Notes: generated from the letters alone by a model not told the origin. A stretch of 64,000 nucleotides of DNA from Pseudomonas oryzihabitans (GCF_024652905.1 NZ_CP102428.1:3766001-3830000), one strand, 5' to 3'; counted from the stretch's first letter, positions 9,491 through 18,087 are shown. Numbers and translations: made by a program.

Positions 9491-9973
9491 TCAAAAGGTT
9501 TCCTTGAGTGCCTGATAGCGCTCTTGAAGTTCCCGACGGATCTGCCGGCGCTGCTGGGCCTGCACACAGCGTCGCTTCTCGTCCGCGGTCACCGGTTCCA
9601 GCTGCGGGACCGGGCAGGACTTGCCGTTCTCGTCCACCGCCACCATGGTGAAGAAACAGCTGTTGGTGTGGCGCACCGAACGCTGCTGGATGTTCTCGGT
9701 GATGACCTTGACGCCGATTTCCATCGAGGTGGTCCCGGTGTAGTTCACCGAGGCGAGAAAGGTCACCAGTTCGCCGACATGCACCGGCTCGCGAAAGATC
9801 ACCTGATCCACCGAGAGGGTCACCACATAGCGTCCGGCATAGCGGCTGGCACAGGCGTAGGCCACTTCGTCGAGGTGCTTGAGCAGGGCGCCGCCGTGGA
9901 CATTGCCGGAAAAGTTGGCCAGGTCCGGGGTCATCAGGATGGTCATGCTCAACTGGTGGTTGCCGGCTTCCAT
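9491..9973 (-). CDS. Acyl-CoA thioesterase, hotdog fold (YciA/BACH type)
   Basis: This 160-residue cytoplasmic enzyme hydrolyses acyl-CoA thioesters. The N-terminal stretch TPDLANFSGNVHGGALLKHLDEVAYACA contains the family HGG motif and catalytic Asp region. A single hotdog domain occupies about residues 8-125. The basic, Gln/Arg-rich tail is helical. The ATG at 9973 was chosen because it has a GAGGA ribosome-binding site and gives the family length; the frame is open further upstream, overlapping the SDR gene. It is 61 bp downstream of the SDR gene on the same strand. Confidence 0.92.
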   Translation of the reverse strand: MEAGNHQLSMTILMTPDLANFSGNVHGGALLKHLDEVAYACASRYAGRYVVTLSVDQVIFREPVHVGELVTFLASVNYTGTTSMEIGVKVITENIQQRSVRHTNSCFFTMVAVDENGKSCPVPQLEPVTADEKRRCVQAQQRRQIRRELQERYQALKETF

Positions 9974-10034
9974 GGGCGAATCCTCGAGGGGGAAAATCCT
10001 GTAGACGGCGCAACGGCGCCGTCTGTCACAGCCA

Positions 10035-10793
10035 TCAACGGCCGGCGGAGAGCCCGAAGTCGATGGGCAGGTCGGCACCGGAAATGGCCGCCGCCTGGGG
10101 CTGACAGAGGAAATAGACGAACTCGGCCACTTCCTCCGGCTGGATGAAGCGAGCGGTATCGCCCTGGGGGTAGCGATTGAGCAGATTGCGACGATAACCG
10201 GCCGGGTCGCCGCTGCCATAGTGGGCGGCCTGAAAGTCCAGCATGGGCGTATCGATGTCGCCCGGCGAGACGGCATTGACCCGCACGCCATCGCGCGCCA
10301 GTTCCACCGCCAGATTCTGGCTGAAGAAACGCACTGCCGCCTTGGCGGCGCCATAGGCCGCGGCGCCCGCGATGGGCTGGCGCCCGGCCCCGCTGGCGAC
10401 GTTGATGATGACGCCGCGATTTTCCTTGAGGAAGGGGATGGCCGCCGAGCACATGAAGAAGGTGGCCTTGAGATTGACCGCCATCACCAGGTCGTAGTCG
10501 TCCTCGGTAAAGGTCTCCACCTCGCCTTCGCGCCAGATGCCGGCCGCGTTGATCAAGGCATCCAGGCGCCCGGTGCGGGCCATGACCTTGCTGACCAGGG
10601 AGCGGCAGCCTTCGGCGCTGGAGATATCGGCGGTCACGCTGGAATCCAGGCCGACGATGCCGTTGAGCCCATGCAGGCCTTCGGCATCGCGGTCGGCGGC
10701 GGCGACGCGCCAGCGGCTCTGGGCGAAGCGTTGCGCCAGGGCGCGGCCGAGGCCGCCCGCGGCGCCGGTGATCAGGACGACGGGAGTGCTCAT
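10035..10793 (-). CDS. SDR family oxidoreductase
   Basis: This 252-residue classical short-chain dehydrogenase/reductase has a Rossmann fold with GAAGGLG near residues 10-16 (TGxxxGxG motif). It also has the NAAG motif, and a catalytic Tyr/Lys pair in AAYGAAKAA. C-terminal PG motif residues (VSPGDIDTPML) support NAD(P) binding. The substrate cannot be read from the sequence. It is likely co-transcribed with the downstream thioesterase. Confidence 0.93.
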   Translation of the reverse strand: MSTPVVLITGAAGGLGRALAQRFAQSRWRVAAADRDAEGLHGLNGIVGLDSSVTADISSAEGCRSLVSKVMARTGRLDALINAAGIWREGEVETFTEDDYDLVMAVNLKATFFMCSAAIPFLKENRGVIINVASGAGRQPIAGAAAYGAAKAAVRFFSQNLAVELARDGVRVNAVSPGDIDTPMLDFQAAHYGSGDPAGYRRNLLNRYPQGDTARFIQPEEVAEFVYFLCQPQAAAISGADLPIDFGLSAGR

Positions 10794-10861
10794 GACGCTT
10801 CCTCCGGAGTGATGGCCTTATCCAGACCCGTGTCAGGCAAGGTCGTTCAGTACCGGCTCGG

Positions 10862-11263
10862 TCAGCTTTCCAACCAGACGTCGCGAGCCCAGATCCAGAC
10901 CGAATCCCAGGACTCGTCGGTCAGGTCACCGTCTTCCCACAACAGTACCTCGCCTTCCTGGCTGACGCAGTAGTAACCATCGTCGCTGGCGCAGAGAGGG
11001 ATGTACTCCCGCGGCAGGCCTTCGTCCCAGGCGGTGGCAGCCACTTCCGGCAGATAGGTATGGGACTGGGGATCGGTGACGGTCACCGGTTCGATACGGC
11101 CATAGACCACGTCGCTGACGGTCAGCAGGAATTCGCGGAATTCCGGTGGCAGGCTGATGAGCAGTTCTTCCTCGATCTCGACCAGCAGGTCTTCGTCGGG
11201 CAGCTCCAGGGGTACGGGAACGGGTTCGTTTTCTTCACGCAGGCGTTCGATGACGTCTTCCAT
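10862..11263 (-). CDS. SMI1/KNR4 (SUKH) family protein
   Basis: This acidic 133-residue protein has the SUKH/SMI1_KNR4 pattern: an N-terminal LPDEDLLVEIEEELLISLPPEFREFLLTVSD segment, then a central beta-rich part and a WEDG/W-rich C-terminus (WDSVWIWARDVWLES). In bacteria this fold often serves as an immunity protein to contact-dependent or type VI toxins. This member has no adjacent toxin, and similar genes occur in Pseudomonas housekeeping contexts. It has its own minus-strand unit between the SDR and Tim44-domain genes. Confidence 0.82.
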   Translation of the reverse strand: MEDVIERLREENEPVPVPLELPDEDLLVEIEEELLISLPPEFREFLLTVSDVVYGRIEPVTVTDPQSHTYLPEVAATAWDEGLPREYIPLCASDDGYYCVSQEGEVLLWEDGDLTDESWDSVWIWARDVWLES

Positions 11264-11396
11264 AGCAGGCCTCTCTCGGAATGCGCGCCGGATAAAGGGA
11301 AAGAGGCGCGCAAGGTTAGCAGTTCAGTCCGGGATAACGGCAGCTTCCGTACGGACTTGATAGCGGTTTCGAGAGATGTTCGGCAGGCGACGCCCA

Positions 11397-11425
11397 TGAA
11401 AAAGCCCGGCGTAGAGCCGGGCTTT
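11397..11425 (-). terminator. Rho-independent terminator of the Tim44-domain gene
   Basis: Read on the minus strand, AAAGCCCGGC-TCTAC-GCCGGGCTTT is a perfect 10-bp stem with a 5-nt loop, followed by more T residues. It lies 18 bp after the stop of the Tim44-domain gene. Confidence 0.9.
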
Positions 11426-11442
11426 CGGGTAAAGCGCCGTTA

Positions 11443-12300
11443 TCAGGCGTTCTGGCGGATACCGGCCAGCAGCCAAGGCTGGTTCTCGCCGGCCATGCGC
11501 TCCATGCGCCAGCTTTCGCTGAACGGCTGGCCCTGATCGAAACGCGATTCCTTGGACACACCGTTGAAGGTGATGGTGGCGATGGTCTTGCCCTGCAGAT
11601 CCTCGACACCGTCCAGGGTGGCATTCAGGTTCTCGATGTAGGTGGACTGGAAGCCTTCGCCCAGCGCGGCGCGCTCGTCACGCAGCCATTGCAGCATCTG
11701 CGGGGTGACGAATTCGGAGATCTTGTCCATCTCGTTGGCGTCCCAGTGCTGCTGCAGGCTCATGAAGTGATCACGACCGGCGGCCACGAAGCGCTCGGCA
11801 TTGAACCAGCTCGGCGCGTTGATCACCGGCGCGGCGCCAGCGGTGGCACCTCCGAACAGACCGCCATTGGTGGGCTGGTTGGGCATCTCACGCTGCATGG
11901 GCGCATGACCGGCCACGGCAGGCTGCGGACCGGCCTGCTGCTTGCGACGGGCGATCAGGCGGAAGATCACGAAGGCGATGAGCGCGAGGATCAGGAAGTC
12001 GAAGAACTGGAAGCCTTCGAAGCCGTCACCCATGAACATGGAGGCCAGCAGGCCACCGGCGGCGATACCGGCCAGCGGGCCGAGCCAGCGCGAGGCGCCA
12101 CTGGGACGGGCGGCAGCGGCGGCGCCAGCACCAGCAGCGGGCGCGGCCATGCCCGGCTGCTGCGGCGGCGCGGCCTGGCGGGTCTGGTGAATGGGCGCGG
12201 CGCCAGCGGACTTGCCGCCGCCCATGCGCTTGGCGTTGGCGTCCAGGCTGAGCGTGAGGCCCAGGCACAGGATCATGAAGAAGCTCATCAGGCGTTGCAT
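11443..12300 (-). CDS. Tim44-like domain membrane protein
   Basis: This 285-residue protein begins with a signal peptide or anchor (MQRLMSFFMILCLGLTLSLDANA). A low-complexity Gly/Ala/Pro region (about 25-75) follows, then a hydrophobic segment (about 80-125, with GFEGFQFFDFLILALIAFVIFRLI). The C-terminal Tim44/MRPL45 domain (about 180-285) ends with SFSESWRMERM and a short tail. The ATG at 12300 is preferred because it starts the signal peptide; the frame is open upstream but that extension looks random. Bacterial members are inner-membrane proteins of unclear function. Confidence 0.87.
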   Translation of the reverse strand: MQRLMSFFMILCLGLTLSLDANAKRMGGGKSAGAAPIHQTRQAAPPQQPGMAAPAAGAGAAAAARPSGASRWLGPLAGIAAGGLLASMFMGDGFEGFQFFDFLILALIAFVIFRLIARRKQQAGPQPAVAGHAPMQREMPNQPTNGGLFGGATAGAAPVINAPSWFNAERFVAAGRDHFMSLQQHWDANEMDKISEFVTPQMLQWLRDERAALGEGFQSTYIENLNATLDGVEDLQGKTIATITFNGVSKESRFDQGQPFSESWRMERMAGENQPWLLAGIRQNA

Positions 12301-12572
12301 GTGGTGTTCTCTCTGTGAAGAGTCTGGTGTTGGATACATCTTGCGCTGCCCGGTCAAGTACAGCCAGCGTGAATTGTTTCGGTATTTTGCCCTTTGCGCT
12401 CGCCGCCTGGGCGACCAACGTCGCCCCCGCGGACAGCGGAAAATCTCTAGCCACATCAATCTATTACAGATTTTTGCAAAATCCGTCACAAGAGTTTGCA
12501 GATGCTAGTCTTGGACTCCAGTCAGCGCAGGTGTCGGGAGATAACCCGGCCCGTCATAGGAGGGCCCGGCCG

Positions 12573-14333
12573 ATGCATGCTCTAGCTTTTATCCAGGACA
12601 TGGCCGTCATCATGCTGGTGGCCGGCGTGGTGACCATCCTCTTCCACCGCCTCAAGCAACCCGTGGTCCTGGGCTACATCCTCGCCGGCTTCATCATCGG
12701 ACCCCATACACCGCCATTCGGTCTGATCCACGACGAAGAAAGCATCAAGACCCTCGCCGAGGTGGGGGTGATCTTCCTGATGTTCAGCCTCGGCCTGGAA
12801 TTCTCGTTGCGCAAGCTGTTCCGCGTAGGCGCCACGGCCTTCATCGCCGCCTTCCTGGAGATCAGCCTGATGCTCTGGCTGGGTTACCAGGTGGGGCAGA
12901 TGTTCGGCTGGTCGCACATGGATTCGCTGTTCCTCGGCGCCATCCTGGCCATCTCCTCGACCACCATCATCGTCAAGGCGCTCAACGAACTGAAGATGAA
13001 GCACGAGCGCTTCGCCCAGCAGATCTTCGGCGTGCTGATCGTCGAGGACATCCTCGGCATCGGCATCATCGCCCTGCTGTCGGGCCTGGCGGTGAGCGGC
13101 TCGGTGGAGCCGGGCGCGGTGGCCTCGACCCTCGGCAAACTGAGTCTGTTCATGATCGTGGCGCTGGTGGTCGGCATCCTGCTGGTACCGCGCCTGCTGG
13201 CCTACGTGGCCACCTTCGAAAGCAACGAGATGCTGCTGATCACGGTGCTGGGGCTGTGCTTCGGTTTCTGCCTGCTGGTGGCCAAGCTGGAATACAGCGT
13301 GGTGCTGGGCGCCTTCCTGATCGGCGCCATCATGGCCGAGTCGCGCCAGCTGCTGCAGATCGAGAAGCTGGTGGAGCCACTGCGCGACATGTTCAGCGCC
13401 ATCTTCTTCGTCGCCATCGGCCTGCTGCTCGATCCCAAGGTGCTGGTGGAATACGCCTGGCCGATCACCGTGATCAGTGTCGTCGTGGTGCTGGGCAAGA
13501 TCCTTGCCTGCAGCCTGGGGACCCTGATCGCCGGCAACGACGGTCGGACCTCGCTGCGGGTCGGCATGGGCCTGGCGCAGATCGGCGAGTTCTCCTTCAT
13601 CATCGCCACCCTGGGAATCACCCTGGGCGTCACCAGCCACTTCCTCTATCCGGTGGCGGTGGCCGTCTCGGCGGTCACTACGCTGCTCACCCCCTATCTG
13701 ATCAAGGCCGCCGATCCACTGGCGCTGTGGATCGGGCGTTGGCTGCCGCAGCCCATGCAACGGGTGCTGGGTATCTATGGCGAATGGCTGCGCAGCATCC
13801 AGCCCCAGGGCGAGAAGGCGGTCCTGGCCGGCATGATGAGGCGCATCCTGCTGCAGGTCGGCATCAACCTGTCGCTGGTCATCGCCATCTTCCTGGGCGG
13901 CGCCTATTTCGCCGGCGGGCTGGCGGGCTGGCTCAGCACCTGGATCGCCGATCCCGATCTGCAGAAGGCCTGCATCTGGGGTGGGGCGCTGCTGCTCTCA
14001 CTGCCTTGCCTGATCGCCGCCTATCGCAAGCTCAAGGCGCTGGCCATGCTGATGGCCGAACTCAGCGTGCGACAGAACCAGGCCGGGCGCTATACCCAGC
14101 CGGTACGGCGACTGGTCAGCGAATTCATCCCGCTACTGTCGCTGGCCGGCATCCTGGTGCTGCTCGCGGCCCTGAGCAGCAGCATCCTGCCACGCGGCGA
14201 GCTGCTGCTGCTGATCGGCCTGGTCGCGGTGGTGGTGATCGCGGTGCTGTGGCGCTGGTTCATTCGCGTCCACTCGCGGCTGCAGATCGCCTTCATCGAA
14301 ACCCTGGAGCAGGACAAGGGCGGACATCATTAG
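12573..14333 (+). CDS. KefC-type cation:proton antiporter (CPA2), no RCK domain
   Basis: This 586-residue protein has about 12 transmembrane segments over residues 1-390, with the CPA2 hallmarks VVLGYILAGFIIGP and EVGVIFLMFSLGLEFSLRKL. It continues with a further hydrophobic C-terminal module (about 420-575) instead of a TrkA-N domain. The start is the ATG after an AGGAGGG ribosome-binding site; upstream in-frame codons lie in the promoter region. It is divergent from the Tim44-domain gene with a 272-bp shared upstream region. The ion specificity is unknown. Confidence 0.9.
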   Translation: MHALAFIQDMAVIMLVAGVVTILFHRLKQPVVLGYILAGFIIGPHTPPFGLIHDEESIKTLAEVGVIFLMFSLGLEFSLRKLFRVGATAFIAAFLEISLMLWLGYQVGQMFGWSHMDSLFLGAILAISSTTIIVKALNELKMKHERFAQQIFGVLIVEDILGIGIIALLSGLAVSGSVEPGAVASTLGKLSLFMIVALVVGILLVPRLLAYVATFESNEMLLITVLGLCFGFCLLVAKLEYSVVLGAFLIGAIMAESRQLLQIEKLVEPLRDMFSAIFFVAIGLLLDPKVLVEYAWPITVISVVVVLGKILACSLGTLIAGNDGRTSLRVGMGLAQIGEFSFIIATLGITLGVTSHFLYPVAVAVSAVTTLLTPYLIKAADPLALWIGRWLPQPMQRVLGIYGEWLRSIQPQGEKAVLAGMMRRILLQVGINLSLVIAIFLGGAYFAGGLAGWLSTWIADPDLQKACIWGGALLLSLPCLIAAYRKLKALAMLMAELSVRQNQAGRYTQPVRRLVSEFIPLLSLAGILVLLAALSSSILPRGELLLLIGLVAVVVIAVLWRWFIRVHSRLQIAFIETLEQDKGGHH

Positions 14334-14513
14334 GCCGCTTTTGCGCAATCCAGCCATTGCCGGCTGGGGATCGACGCGGCAGAATCGCTCTAAGTCGCTC
14401 GTTTGAATAAGCGGGTCGATGGCAAAGGAATGCGCAATGCAGGAAATGGGCTTGGCCGCTTTCTGCCTTCCGGCAATCTCCCACCGGCGGTCAGGCCCTT
14501 TTCCTGCGCCCCT

Positions 14514-14942
14514 TCAAGGTCGCCAGGCAAGCAGCAGTACGCCCCCGCCAATGGCGGCGATGCCGCACCACTGGCGCAGGTCCAGGCGCTCGCCCAGCAG
14601 CGCCACACCAAAGATCGCCACCAGCACCACGCTCAACTTGTCCACCGGCGCCACCAGCGAGGCCGGGCCCAGCTTGAGCGCCCGGTAGTAGCACAGCCAG
14701 GACAGGCCGGTGGCCACGCCCGAGAGCAGCAGGAACAGATAGCTACGGCCGGCGATGCTGGCCAGGGGTTGCGCCTGCCCGGTAGCCAGGACGATGGCCA
14801 CCAGGACCACCACGACCACCAGGGTGCGCAACAGGGTGGCGAAGTCGGCGTTGACCTGTTCCACGCCTAGCTTGCCGAAGATGGCCGTGAGCGCGGCGAA
14901 GGCCGCCGCCAGGAGCGCCCAGAACAGCCAGGAACTGGTCAT
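14514..14942 (-). CDS. Small EamA-domain membrane protein
   Basis: This 142-residue protein is a single EamA (DMT) repeat with about five hydrophobic helices. It starts MTSSWLFWALLAAAFAALTAIFGKLGVEQVNADF and ends in a WCGIAAIGGGVLLLAWRP helix. Members of this half-size class probably dimerise to form a transporter; the substrate is unknown. Its ATG is 3 bp after the uvrD stop, so it is almost certainly translated from the same message. The 180 bp downstream (14334-14513) shows no gene. Confidence 0.9.
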   Translation of the reverse strand: MTSSWLFWALLAAAFAALTAIFGKLGVEQVNADFATLLRTLVVVVVLVAIVLATGQAQPLASIAGRSYLFLLLSGVATGLSWLCYYRALKLGPASLVAPVDKLSVVLVAIFGVALLGERLDLRQWCGIAAIGGGVLLLAWRP

Positions 14943-14945
14943 CGC

Positions 14946-17114
14946 CTAGAGCGGTTCGAGCTTGGCGTAGCTCACCATCAGCCACTTGCTGCCTTCGGAC
15001 TTGAAGTTCACCTGCACCCGGGCATGGGCGCCGGAGCCCTCGTAGTTGAGGATGACGCCGTCGCCGAACAGGGCATGACGCACCGGCTGGCCGAGGCTGA
15101 AGGTGGTTTCCGGCACCGGTGCCTGGGCGAAGAGGTTGGGACGACTGCCGGCGAAGGGCTGCTTGACCGCATTGGACAGGCGCACCTCCTGGATCAGCCC
15201 GTCCGGTACCTCGCGGACGAAGCGCGAAACCTTGTTGTAGGTCTCGCTGCCATAGAGCCGGCGGGTCTCCGCATAGCTCATCACCAGGCGGCGCATGGCG
15301 CGGGTGATGCCGACATAGGCCAGGCGGCGTTCCTCTTCCAACCGGCCAGGCTCTTCCAGGCTCATCTTGTGCGGGAACAGCCCTTCCTCCATGCCAGCCA
15401 GGAACACCAGCGGGAATTCCAGGCCCTTGGCACTGTGCAGGGTCATCAACTGGACGCTGTCTTCATGGCTGTCGGCCTGGGTATCGCCGGATTCCAGCGC
15501 CGCGTGGTCGAGGAAGGCCGCCAGGGGCGTCATCTCCTCGTCGCCGCTGAAGTCGAAGGAGCGGGCGGCGCTGACCAGTTCTTCCAGGTTTTCCACCCGA
15601 GCCTGCCCCTTTTCGCCCTTTTCTTCCTTGTGGAAGGTGACCAGGCCGGTCTGTTCGATGATCTGCTGCACCAGATTGTGCAGGGACAGGTCCTCGGCCT
15701 TGAGCGCCAGGGTATCGACCAGCTCGACGAAGACGTTGAGCGCCGAGGCGGCGCGACCGGACACCGCGCGGGCACCGACCAGGTCGTGCAACGCCTGCCA
15801 CAGCGAGGTGTTCTGGGCACGCGCGGCGGTGCGCAGCGCTTCCACGGTCTTTTCACCGATGCCCCGCGGCGGCACGTTGATCACCCGCTCCAGGGCGGCA
15901 TCGTCGTGGCGATGCTGGATCAGCCGCAGGTAGGCCATGGCGTTCTTGATTTCGGCACGCTCGAAGAACCTCAGGCCGCCATAGATGCGATAGGGGATCT
16001 TCTCGCGCAGCAGCGCCTCTTCCAGCACCCGTGACTGGGCGTTGGAGCGGTAGAGGATGGCCATCTCGCTGCGCCGGGTGCCCTTCTTGAACTCGCTCTC
16101 GATGGTCTCGACGATGTAGCGTGCCTCGTCGTGCTCGTTGAAGCCGGCATAGAGGGTGATGGCCTCGCCTTCGCCGGTATCGGTCCACAATTCCTTGCCG
16201 AGACGACCGAAGTTGTGGGCGATCAAACCGTTGGCGGCCTTGAGGATGGTGTCGGTGGAGCGGTAGTTCTGCTCCAGGCGGATGATCTCGGCCGAGAAGT
16301 CCTCGTTGAATTGCTGGATGTTCTCGATCTTGGCACCGCGCCAGCCATAGATGGACTGGTCGTCGTCGCCCACCACCATGAGGCTGGCGCCGTTCTGGGC
16401 GAGGTGCTTGAGCCAGGCGTACTGGACGGCGTTGGTGTCTTGAAATTCGTCCACCAACAGGTGCTGGAAGCGCCGCTGGTAGTGTTCCAGCAGGCTGGGG
16501 TTGTTGCGCCAGAGATCCAGGGCGCGCAGCAGCAGCTCGGAGAAGTCGATCACCCCGGCCCGGGCGCAGGCCGCCTCGTAGGCTTCGTAGATGCTGCGCA
16601 TGGTGCTGAGGAAGAGGTCACCGGCGGCCTGGATGTGCTGCGGCCGCAGGCCTTCGTCCTTCTGGCCGTTGATGAACCACTGCGCCTGGCGCGCTGGCCA
16701 GCGCTGCTCGTCGAGGCCCAGTTCGCGGATCACCCGCTTGACGATGCGCTGCTGGTCATCGCTGTCGAGGATCTGGAAATTCTGCGACAGCCCCGCTTCC
16801 TGCCAGTGGGCACGCAGCAGACGGTGGGCCAGGCCGTGGAAGGTGCCGACCCACATGCCCTGCGGACTCATGCCGAGCAATTGCTCGATGCGGTGGCGCA
16901 TCTCGGCGGCGGCCTTGTTGGTGAAGGTCACCGAGAGGATGGAGTGCGGCGAGGCGCGCTCGACCTGGATCAGCCAGGCGATGCGGTGCACCAGCACCCG
17001 GGTCTTGCCCGAACCGGCACCGGCCAAGACCAGTTGGCGACCCAGGGGCGCGGCTACGGCCTGGCGCTGGGCATCGTTGAGGGAATTGAGCAGCAGGGAG
17101 ATGTCGTCGTTCAT
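14946..17114 (-). CDS. uvrD: DNA helicase II (UvrD)
   Basis: UvrD is the 3'-5' SF1A helicase that removes excised oligonucleotides in nucleotide-excision and mismatch repair. At 722 residues it has family length. The Walker A is AGAGSGKTRVLVHRI (about 31-45). Other SF1 motifs visible are TFTNKAAAEMRHRI, VDEFQDTN, GDDDQSIYGWRGA and LMTLHSAKGLEFPLVF. The C-terminus carries the Tudor-like VNFKSEGSKWLMVSYAKLEPL tail seen in UvrD/PcrA. The start MNDDISLLLNSLNDAQRQAV is typical. It heads a uvrD-eamA unit. Confidence 0.97.
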   Translation of the reverse strand: MNDDISLLLNSLNDAQRQAVAAPLGRQLVLAGAGSGKTRVLVHRIAWLIQVERASPHSILSVTFTNKAAAEMRHRIEQLLGMSPQGMWVGTFHGLAHRLLRAHWQEAGLSQNFQILDSDDQQRIVKRVIRELGLDEQRWPARQAQWFINGQKDEGLRPQHIQAAGDLFLSTMRSIYEAYEAACARAGVIDFSELLLRALDLWRNNPSLLEHYQRRFQHLLVDEFQDTNAVQYAWLKHLAQNGASLMVVGDDDQSIYGWRGAKIENIQQFNEDFSAEIIRLEQNYRSTDTILKAANGLIAHNFGRLGKELWTDTGEGEAITLYAGFNEHDEARYIVETIESEFKKGTRRSEMAILYRSNAQSRVLEEALLREKIPYRIYGGLRFFERAEIKNAMAYLRLIQHRHDDAALERVINVPPRGIGEKTVEALRTAARAQNTSLWQALHDLVGARAVSGRAASALNVFVELVDTLALKAEDLSLHNLVQQIIEQTGLVTFHKEEKGEKGQARVENLEELVSAARSFDFSGDEEMTPLAAFLDHAALESGDTQADSHEDSVQLMTLHSAKGLEFPLVFLAGMEEGLFPHKMSLEEPGRLEEERRLAYVGITRAMRRLVMSYAETRRLYGSETYNKVSRFVREVPDGLIQEVRLSNAVKQPFAGSRPNLFAQAPVPETTFSLGQPVRHALFGDGVILNYEGSGAHARVQVNFKSEGSKWLMVSYAKLEPL

Positions 17115-17190
17115 CGCCGCATTCTACCGATGCGGTGAAAGGAGCGCCAAACCGGACGGATGGGAGGCGAAGCGGGCAGGGCAGGACAGC

Positions 17191-17223
17191 CGAACCCCGG
17201 CCAGCGGGTCTGGCCGGGGTTCG
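17191..17223 (-). terminator. Strong hairpin between hcp and uvrD
   Basis: A perfect 13-bp stem (CGAACCCCGGCCA / TGGCCGGGGTTCG) encloses a 7-nt loop, between the ancestral hcp stop and the uvrD start. There is no T tract, so it may be a Rho-aided terminator or an mRNA-stabilising 3' hairpin for hcp. In the sequence as given, the extended hcp reading frame runs through it. Confidence 0.6.
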
Positions 17224-17246
17224 GAAGGACGCCTGTGATCGATGCG

Positions 17247-17772
17247 TCAGGCGGCGATCGGCGATCGGCGAGCGCCAGTCGTCGGAGCCGGAGGTGCCGG
17301 AGACCTCATGGGTCCAGACGATCTTGCGGTAGGTGAAGTAGACGTCTTCCAGGTGGGTGAAGTGCGCCATGCTCGGGTCCTGGCAGTTGGGCATGCGCGA
17401 CTGGACATCGACGATGATGGCGTCCTCCAGCTCGATGGTGAAGTAGTGCTCCTGGGTGCCGGTGGCCGAGGTGCGGTACCACTCCAGGCGGCACTTGCCG
17501 AGGCGTTCGCCGGAGGTGAGGGCGTTGAAGATCAGCGGCGAGGCCTTGTCGAAGACCTTGGTGATCATCAGCGGCTTGTGCACGCGCTGGCCGGTGGGCT
17601 GACCGGACTGGGGATCGCGGGGAATGATCACCTGATGGTTGAAGGCCTGGACCAGGATCTGGTCTTCGTGGCCTTCCTGGAAGATGTTGCCGACCGAGTC
17701 CTCGGTAAAGGTGCCAGCGGTGATCAGGCCTTGCTTGGTGCCTTCGAGGGACAGGTACGCGGGGGTTGGCAT
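17247..17772 (-). CDS. hcp: Hcp family type VI secretion tube/effector protein (normal stop lost to a 7-bp duplication)
   Basis: Hcp hexamers form the inner tube of the type VI secretion system. Residues MPTPAYLSLEG...HKPLMITKVFDKASPL...GTQEHYFTIELEDAIIVDV...FTHLEDVYFTYRKIVWTHEVSGTSGSDDWRSP match the Pseudomonas Hcp of 172 residues almost end to end. An AAGGAGA ribosome-binding site precedes the ATG at 17772. The coordinates given are the ancestral gene. In this sequence a duplicated GATCGCC unit shifts the last codons, so the frame stays open to 16756 (338 codons) and overlaps uvrD out of frame by 359 bp. No other T6SS genes are in the window, so this is an orphan hcp. A sigma-54 promoter lies upstream. 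Confidence 0.88.
17253..17271 (-). repeat. 7-bp tandem duplication that displaces the hcp stop codon
   Basis: On the plus strand GGCGATC occurs twice in tandem (17253-17259, 17260-17266), followed by GGCGA. In the coding direction, removing one unit restores the ending ...DDWRSPIAA-stop (TGA at 17247-17249) and a 172-residue Hcp. With both units the frame shifts by +1 and the stop is skipped. Confidence 0.85.
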
Positions 17773-17823
17773 GGTGCTCTCCTTGCCTGGTGATAGGGCT
17801 TCATGGCCCGGGTACCAAGACCT

Positions 17824-17839
17824 AACAAGGGTTGTGCCA
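17824..17839 (-). promoter_or_regulatory. Sigma-54 promoter of hcp
   Basis: Read on the minus strand, CTGGCACAACCCTTGTT matches the sigma-54 pattern TGGCAC-N5-TTGC, with only the last base of the -12 element differing. The -24 element is at 17834-17839 and the -12 at 17825-17828. The hcp ATG is about 52 bp downstream. Pseudomonas hcp genes outside the main clusters are often RpoN-dependent (family knowledge). Confidence 0.7.
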
Positions 17840-17923
17840 GAACTGAAAAATCCTTTCTGATCAGTGGGTTGAAAAATGACTACAGAGCACGGGCGGAGCG
17901 ACTGTGCGCTCCTGCGCGGAAAT

Positions 17924-17943
17924 CTGCGCAAGGCCTTGCGCAG
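17924..17943. promoter_or_regulatory. 20-bp palindrome, candidate enhancer site for a sigma-54 activator
   Basis: CTGCGCAAGGCCTTGCGCAG is a perfect 20-bp palindrome centred about 95-100 bp upstream of the hcp -24/-12 promoter. That is the usual distance for binding of an AAA+ enhancer-binding protein. Confidence 0.55.
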
Positions 17944-18062
17944 AGCGGTTCAAAAGCTGCCCAGTTTCCGGTAGTGGCTTGTTCAGGCGACTACCTGGTG
18001 CCGGTACGACCGTGAAAAGGGCCCTGCTGAATCGTAATGACCAAGAGCCTTGGCGACCGTTA

Positions 18063-18087
18063 TGTAGTATAAGTACGGCGCACTACA
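18063..18087. promoter_or_regulatory. Dyad upstream of the RpiR-family gene, candidate operator
   Basis: TGTAGT (18063-18068) and ACTACA (18082-18087) form an inverted repeat with a 13-bp spacer, 25 bp before the GTG start. The left part TGTAGTATAAGTAC also resembles the TGTA(A/G)T-type sites of the RpiR protein HexR. It could be an autoregulatory site. Confidence 0.45.

Noticed and set aside
8037-9515. 492-codon plus-strand frame opposite the YbaL-type antiporter gene
   Set aside because: Very Gln/His/Gly-rich product, typical of the complement of a hydrophobic membrane protein gene.
12582-13760. 392-codon minus-strand frame opposite the KefC-type gene
   Set aside because: Asp/His/Gln-rich shadow of a membrane protein gene with no ribosome-binding site.
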